The notes under the pieces: generated by a model
Databases searched by the model: none
Seen by the model: the letters and a program-made list of their open reading frames with translations, nothing else
What the model was told of the DNA's origin: nothing
In this document: positions 29,691-33,969 of the stretch, one piece after another
How positions within the stretch are numbered: position 1 is the first letter of the stretch
Layout of the letters: each line of letters opens with the position of its first letter
DNA from: Sulfurovum sp.
GTDB taxonomy: Bacteria > Campylobacterota > Campylobacteria > Campylobacterales > Sulfurovaceae
Assembly (NCBI GenBank): GCA_026991605.1
Contig: JALXBG010000169.1
Span: forward strand, 1 to 33,969
Length of the DNA stretch: 33,969 nucleotides
Reading direction: 5' to 3'
Position numbers and translations under genes: made by a program

Positions 29691-30221
29691 ATGACACATA
29701 AACTCTTCATCATTACTTCACTAGCAGCTTTACTCTTTTCTGGGTGTGCACAAAATGCACCAGAACTTAATGGTAAAAACAATGTTTCCGGTACGGATGC
29801 CATTAATGGAGATACCGTAAGTATCAATGAAAACAACTATGGAAATAATGGAAGTGGTATAGACACCAATGGGAATTACAATAGTAGTAGTGATGGTTTT
29901 AAATCTATCTATTTTGCTTTTGATAACTATAGTGTCTCTCCAAAAATGGAAGCAAATATGCAGACCAATATTCAGGTAGCAACAGCTGCAGGGGCTAAAA
30001 TTAAGCTTGAAGGTAACTGTGATGAATTTGGTACAGATGAGTACAACTATGCGCTGGGATTGAAACGTGCAAAAGCGGTGAAAGATAGTCTTGTAGCACA
30101 AGGTGTTGCATCGTCTAAGATGATTATGGTGAGCTTTGGTGAGAGTAGTCCGGTATGCCAGACACCTAGTGACAGCTGTTATGACAGAAATAGAAGGGTT
30201 GACCTTCGTTTAGTAAGATAA
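29691..30221 (+). CDS. pal: Peptidoglycan-associated lipoprotein (OmpA-like)
   Basis: Lipobox LLFSGCAQ; EGNCDEFGTDEYNYALGLKRAKAVKDSLVAQGV...RNRRVDLRLV. Confidence 0.96.
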   Translation: MTHKLFIITSLAALLFSGCAQNAPELNGKNNVSGTDAINGDTVSINENNYGNNGSGIDTNGNYNSSSDGFKSIYFAFDNYSVSPKMEANMQTNIQVATAAGAKIKLEGNCDEFGTDEYNYALGLKRAKAVKDSLVAQGVASSKMIMVSFGESSPVCQTPSDSCYDRNRRVDLRLVR

Positions 30222-30222
30222 G

Positions 30223-31032
30223 TTGACCATGTTACGTAAAACGATTTTCTCTTGTGTTGGATTTGTAGTACTCAGTAGTACTGCAATGTATGCTGAGTCT
30301 TCTTTGTATGGCTTTGGGACTGAAGAGGAGACGATGAATGTGCAACAACCAAGTGCACCACTGAACTCTATGTCTGCTATGCGTCAGAAAATACTTGAAC
30401 AGCAAGAACGCATAGATGGGCTGACGACTATCATTGAAGGCTTGAGTGCTTCTATGAATGAACTTCGTTCGGCAAATACTGGGCAAACAACAGAAACTAC
30501 AGGTAGCGGTGATGCTCTTTTGCAAAAGCTTGCAGGAATGATAGATGAGATTAATGCGAACTATGTGAGCAAAGATGAACTGGCACGTATCTTAGGTAAA
30601 CAGAAAACACCATCTAAAATAAAAGTCAAGAAAACGACTACAAAAACAGATGATAGTACACTAAGTGGGAAAAGTAATGCGACACTTTACAGTGAAGGGG
30701 TACGGCACTTTGTAAAACACCGTTACAGTGAAGCAAAAAAGCGATTTAGTATTACCGATACCAAAGGCTATAAACCTGCAGCATCAAATTATTACCTAGG
30801 AGAGATAGCTTACTATACAAAGCAGTATGAAGATGCTATCTTTTATTTTAAAAAGAGTGCCGGACTTTATGATAAAGCAAGTTATATTGATACACTGCTT
30901 TTACATACGGCAATTTCTCTAGATAAAACAGGAGAGAAACAACAGGCAAGGGTTTTTTATCAAAATATTATAGAAAATTATCCAGGGAAAAAAACGGCAG
31001 AAATTGCTAAAGACAGAATAAAAAAACTTTAG
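30223..31032 (+). CDS. cpoB: Tol-Pal associated TPR protein (CpoB/YbgF-like)
   Basis: Signal peptide, coiled coil (EQQERIDGLTTIIEGLSASMNELRS), TPR-like ATLYSEGVRHFVKHRYSEAKKRF...YYLGEIAYYTKQYEDAIFYFKK. Confidence 0.85.
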   Translation: MTMLRKTIFSCVGFVVLSSTAMYAESSLYGFGTEEETMNVQQPSAPLNSMSAMRQKILEQQERIDGLTTIIEGLSASMNELRSANTGQTTETTGSGDALLQKLAGMIDEINANYVSKDELARILGKQKTPSKIKVKKTTTKTDDSTLSGKSNATLYSEGVRHFVKHRYSEAKKRFSITDTKGYKPAASNYYLGEIAYYTKQYEDAIFYFKKSAGLYDKASYIDTLLLHTAISLDKTGEKQQARVFYQNIIENYPGKKTAEIAKDRIKKL

Positions 31033-31040
31033 GAGAAAGA

Positions 31041-31604
31041 ATGTTGAAAGTTATTTTCTCAATCATTTTAACTTTCACATTTTTAACCGCAGACGAGTAT
31101 GAACAATATCCACCTAAAGGTCTAGAAACTATACCCATTGCTAAGACAATCTTTAAGCAATACCGAGGTGATAGGGAAAAAATCATCGACCTGACAGGTA
31201 AAAATTTCATTGTTGTCTCTGTGCGTGAACCTGGAAGTGATGGACGTTTTTATGCAGTTGATCGTGACGGGACAGTGTGGTGGAGTGGGGCTATCACCTC
31301 TGGTACCCCTGAGTTTAGAAGTCCTTCCGGTATTTTTAATATTATCGAAAAAAAGCGTTACCATATGTCTAGAGATTTTCCTGAAGAGAGTGGGGTAAAC
31401 AATATGGATTTTATGATGAAATTTACCAAACGAGGGCATGCTCTACACAAAGGCAGTGTTGACTGGCTCTCTCATGGCTGCATCCATATAGATCCCAGAG
31501 ACGTACCGGTGATTTACAGATGGAGTAATTTTAAAACTAAAATTATTGTGACAAGGCATACCTATATGCCTTTTGCCAGAGAAGATTTAAGAAGAATTTA
31601 TTAG
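31041..31604 (+). CDS. L,D-transpeptidase (YkuD/ErfK family)
   Basis: Signal peptide and catalytic motif HALHKGSVDWLSHGCIHIDPRDV. Confidence 0.88.
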   Translation: MLKVIFSIILTFTFLTADEYEQYPPKGLETIPIAKTIFKQYRGDREKIIDLTGKNFIVVSVREPGSDGRFYAVDRDGTVWWSGAITSGTPEFRSPSGIFNIIEKKRYHMSRDFPEESGVNNMDFMMKFTKRGHALHKGSVDWLSHGCIHIDPRDVPVIYRWSNFKTKIIVTRHTYMPFAREDLRRIY

Positions 31605-31613
31605 AGGTTCTTA

Positions 31614-32372
31614 TTAAAGTTCTTTGGCTCTTTTATAGGCTGCCTCGATAGCATTGATACAAGATGCTCTGACATTTCCTTCTTCGAGTGCTCCATAGCC
31701 TGCAGCTGTTGTACCTCCAGGACTCATGACCTCATCTTTTAGTGTAGCTGGGTGTACTTCTTGTATGAGTGTTCCAAAGCCTTCGAATAAACCTCTCATG
31801 GTAGCCATGGCATCTTCTCTTTTAAGCCCTTGTTTTACTGCACCATCTGCTAGTGCTTCGGCAATGAGTGCAAGATAGGCTGGACCAGAGCCTGCAAGTG
31901 CTGTGGCGATATCTATCTCTTTTTCGCTTCCTAGCCACAATGTTCTGCCTATTGCACCCAAGAGTGACTCGGCTTCTTTTTTGTACTCTGTGTCTCCCGT
32001 GAGTGTGGTCATAGATTTACCTACAGAAGCAGCAAGGTTTGGCATACATCTGACAACGGCTTGGGTTTCAAAGTTATATTTGAGTTTTTCAACTGTAGTG
32101 CCGGCTAAGACAGAGAAAATAACACGTGCAGTACCTTTAAGCTTGGCAGCGACCTCTTCAACGTTGGCAGGTTTGACACACAGTAATAAGGTCTTTTCAC
32201 TGACATCAAAATCATCTAGGAGTGCTTTTTCTATTCTGTGTCCTAAAGCATGTTCAAAAACATCAAGTTTTTCCATGTCTCGACCTACAACTTCGATGAT
32301 ATATTTTCCTTTGAGACCCTTAGCAATGCTAAGTCCCATATTTCCGTTACCGATAAATGTGATAGTTTGCAT
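31614..32372 (-). CDS. proC: Pyrroline-5-carboxylate reductase (start MQTITFIGNGNMG at 32372)
   Basis: MQTITFIGNGNMGLSIAKGL...VKPANVEEVAAKL...ALAGSGPAYLALIAEALADGAVKQGL...VMSPGGTTAAGYGALEEGNVR. Confidence 0.95.
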   Translation of the reverse strand: MQTITFIGNGNMGLSIAKGLKGKYIIEVVGRDMEKLDVFEHALGHRIEKALLDDFDVSEKTLLLCVKPANVEEVAAKLKGTARVIFSVLAGTTVEKLKYNFETQAVVRCMPNLAASVGKSMTTLTGDTEYKKEAESLLGAIGRTLWLGSEKEIDIATALAGSGPAYLALIAEALADGAVKQGLKREDAMATMRGLFEGFGTLIQEVHPATLKDEVMSPGGTTAAGYGALEEGNVRASCINAIEAAYKRAKEL

Positions 32373-32399
32373 AATTACTCGCTTATTATTGTTGTATCT

Positions 32400-32437
32400 G
32401 TAGGGTGGACATTTCCTATGAGCAAAACCCACCCTAC
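32400..32437. repeat. REP-like palindrome F: GTAGGGTGG-N20-CCACCCTAC
   Basis: gtagggtggacatttcctatgagcaaaacccaccctac, GTAG on both strands; lies between divergent proC and proA. Confidence 0.65.
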
Positions 32438-32508
32438 ATTTTAAATCAATTATAGCATTATTAGCATAACTTTGTTAAAATGAGTGCAATATTATTTTAG
32501 GATAGACA

Positions 32509-33741
32509 ATGGAAGCATTTTTACAAGAAGCCAAAGCCTCAAGCAGAGTACTCTCTACATTGAGTGGTACACAAAAAAACAGCATACTCAAAGCAATGGC
32601 ACAAGGTTTGCGTGACAATAAGGCACAGATACTTGAAGCCAATGCTCTTGATATGGCAGATGCCGAGACAAACAACTTGACTGCAGCGCTGAAAGACAGA
32701 CTTCTTTTAGATGATGGGAGGGTTGAAGGTATGGCTGTAGCCATCGAAGAGATAGCAGCACTTAAAGAGCCAGTAGGGCGTGTACTGGATGGTTGGTATG
32801 CAGATGCTGGGTTTAAGATAGAAAAAGTCTCTGTACCTATTGGTGTGATAGGAGTCATCTATGAGTCACGACCGAATGTCACAGCAGATGTAGGAGCACT
32901 TTGTTTTAAGTCTGGTAACGTAGCCATACTCAAAGGTGGTAAAGAGGCAGAGCACTCCAATAGAGCTATAGCATCTGTTTTGCAAGGTGTACTGGTAGCC
33001 CATGATTTACCAAAAGGAGCCATTGCACTTTTACCAGATTCTTCAAGAGAAGGGGTGGCAAAACTTATCAAACAAGATGCATATGTAGACCTCATAGTCC
33101 CTCGTGGTGGAGAAGCGCTTATTAAGTATGTCTCTTCCAATGCAACTGTGCCAGTAGTAAAACACGATAAAGGACTCTGCCATACCTATGTAGATGAAGA
33201 TGCTGATTTTGAAAAAGCCTTAGCTGTGATGATAAATGCCAAGTGTAGAAGAACAGGTATATGTGGAGCGTTAGAGACTTTACTGATAGATGAAGCTATC
33301 GCATTAGAGATACTACCAAGCATCAAAGAAGCGTATGATGCACAAGGCACAGAGATAAGAGGATGCCCTAAAACACAAGAAATCATAGAGGTGAATCCTG
33401 CAAATACTGAGGACTATGCAACTGAGTATTTAGATAATATCTTGACTATTAGAGTAGTAGAAGGTGTAGAAGAAGCCATATCTCACATAGAACAGTATGG
33501 TTCACAACACTCTGAAGCTATCATTACAGAAAACTATACCACAGCAGAGCACTTTTTAAACAGTGTAAATGCTGCTTGTGTCTACTTAAATGCAAGTACG
33601 CAGTTTACCGATGGTGGCGAGTTTGGCTTTGGTGCAGAAGTGGGCATAAGTACGAACAAACTGCATGCTAGAGGACCGATGGGTGTGAGTGAACTCACTA
33701 CGTACAAATATAAGATTTATGGGAATGGAGAAGTTAGGTAG
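32509..33741 (+). CDS. proA: Glutamate-5-semialdehyde dehydrogenase
   Basis: IGVIGVIYESRPNVTADVGALCFKSGNVAILKGGKEA; NAKCRRTGICGALETLLID; FTDGGEFGFGAEVGISTNKLHARGPMGVSELTTYKY. Confidence 0.98.
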   Translation: MEAFLQEAKASSRVLSTLSGTQKNSILKAMAQGLRDNKAQILEANALDMADAETNNLTAALKDRLLLDDGRVEGMAVAIEEIAALKEPVGRVLDGWYADAGFKIEKVSVPIGVIGVIYESRPNVTADVGALCFKSGNVAILKGGKEAEHSNRAIASVLQGVLVAHDLPKGAIALLPDSSREGVAKLIKQDAYVDLIVPRGGEALIKYVSSNATVPVVKHDKGLCHTYVDEDADFEKALAVMINAKCRRTGICGALETLLIDEAIALEILPSIKEAYDAQGTEIRGCPKTQEIIEVNPANTEDYATEYLDNILTIRVVEGVEEAISHIEQYGSQHSEAIITENYTTAEHFLNSVNAACVYLNASTQFTDGGEFGFGAEVGISTNKLHARGPMGVSELTTYKYKIYGNGEVR

Positions 33742-33755
33742 GGGATATTTATGAG

Positions 33756-33777
33756 AGAGGAGTTGTAAAACTCCTCT
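33756..33777. terminator. Bidirectional hairpin between proA and the convergent gene
   Basis: agaggagtt-gtaa-aactcctct, 9-bp perfect stem; no strong T-tract. Confidence 0.5.
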
Positions 33778-33787
33778 ATTCGTAGAA

Positions 33788-33969
33788 TTATTCAGCTGAA
33801 ATAGTGACTGTTGCACCTGATTTTGTAATAGAACCATCACTGGTCAGTCTTGCAGTGATTGAAGAACCACTAACACTTCTAGAAGCATCTATACTTCCAT
33901 CTAGTTTTGCTATTTGATTTCCATTTTCATCATAAAGATAGATAAAGTCATAACGAGCTTCTGTCTCAC
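33788..33969 (-). CDS. C-terminal fragment of an unidentified minus-strand protein (5' end beyond window)
   Basis: Minus frame open from the window edge to TAA: ETEARYDFIYLYDENGNQIAKLDGSIDASRSVSGSSITARLTSDGSITKSGATVTISAE; resembles CUB-like/extracellular beta-domain tails. Confidence 0.6.
   Translation of the reverse strand, partial: ETEARYDFIYLYDENGNQIAKLDGSIDASRSVSGSSITARLTSDGSITKSGATVTISAE

Noticed and set aside
31903-32403. Plus-strand 166-aa ORF opposite proC
   Set aside because: Shadow of proC, Ser-rich, no recognisable domain.
32373-32432. N-terminal extension MGFAHRKCPPYRYNNNKRVI of proC in the ORF track
   Set aside because: It is translation of REP palindrome F and the leader; the natural Rossmann start is MQTITFIGNGNMG.
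33756-33777. Hairpin after proA as another REP element
   Set aside because: No GTAG tetranucleotide; sits between convergent genes, so a simple bidirectional terminator is more likely.

Overview
This 34-kb window has a low-GC genome organisation typical of Campylobacterota, probably a Sulfurovum/Sulfurimonas-like epsilonproteobacterium (inferred from gene content and order). Most of it is housekeeping: ileS (5' truncated), gatA, guaB, metY-metX, xseB, nitrilase-like and ThiF-like genes, ridA, rplU-rpmA, obgE-proB, fmt-birA-parA-parB, the ATP synthase cluster atpF'-F-H-A-G-D-C, a Tol-Pal cluster (tolQ-R-A-B-pal-cpoB) followed by an L,D-transpeptidase, then proC (minus) and proA. The right edge holds the C-terminus of a minus-strand protein. 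Accessory DNA lies in two places, ~4.5-5.7 kb and ~13.8-17.4 kb. These contain three unrelated toxin-antitoxin modules, a CoiA-like gene and many palindromic repeats. The main observation is a scattered family of REP-like elements (GTAG tetranucleotide plus a short hairpin) at six loci with no RAYT transposase in the window. Two of them share a conserved tail and sit about 90 bp upstream of two unrelated TA operons. A second observation is a pair of inverted-repeat ends (GTGYATTTTCAACGNCTGACCC plus iterated TGACCCC boxes) flanking the CoiA-like gene; the left end is part of a ~260-bp direct duplication that also carries a REP and a conserved micro-ORF. This may be a non-autonomous mobile cassette with a nuclease-like cargo. 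Several short, translationally coupled ORFs missed by the 60-aa cutoff are also described.
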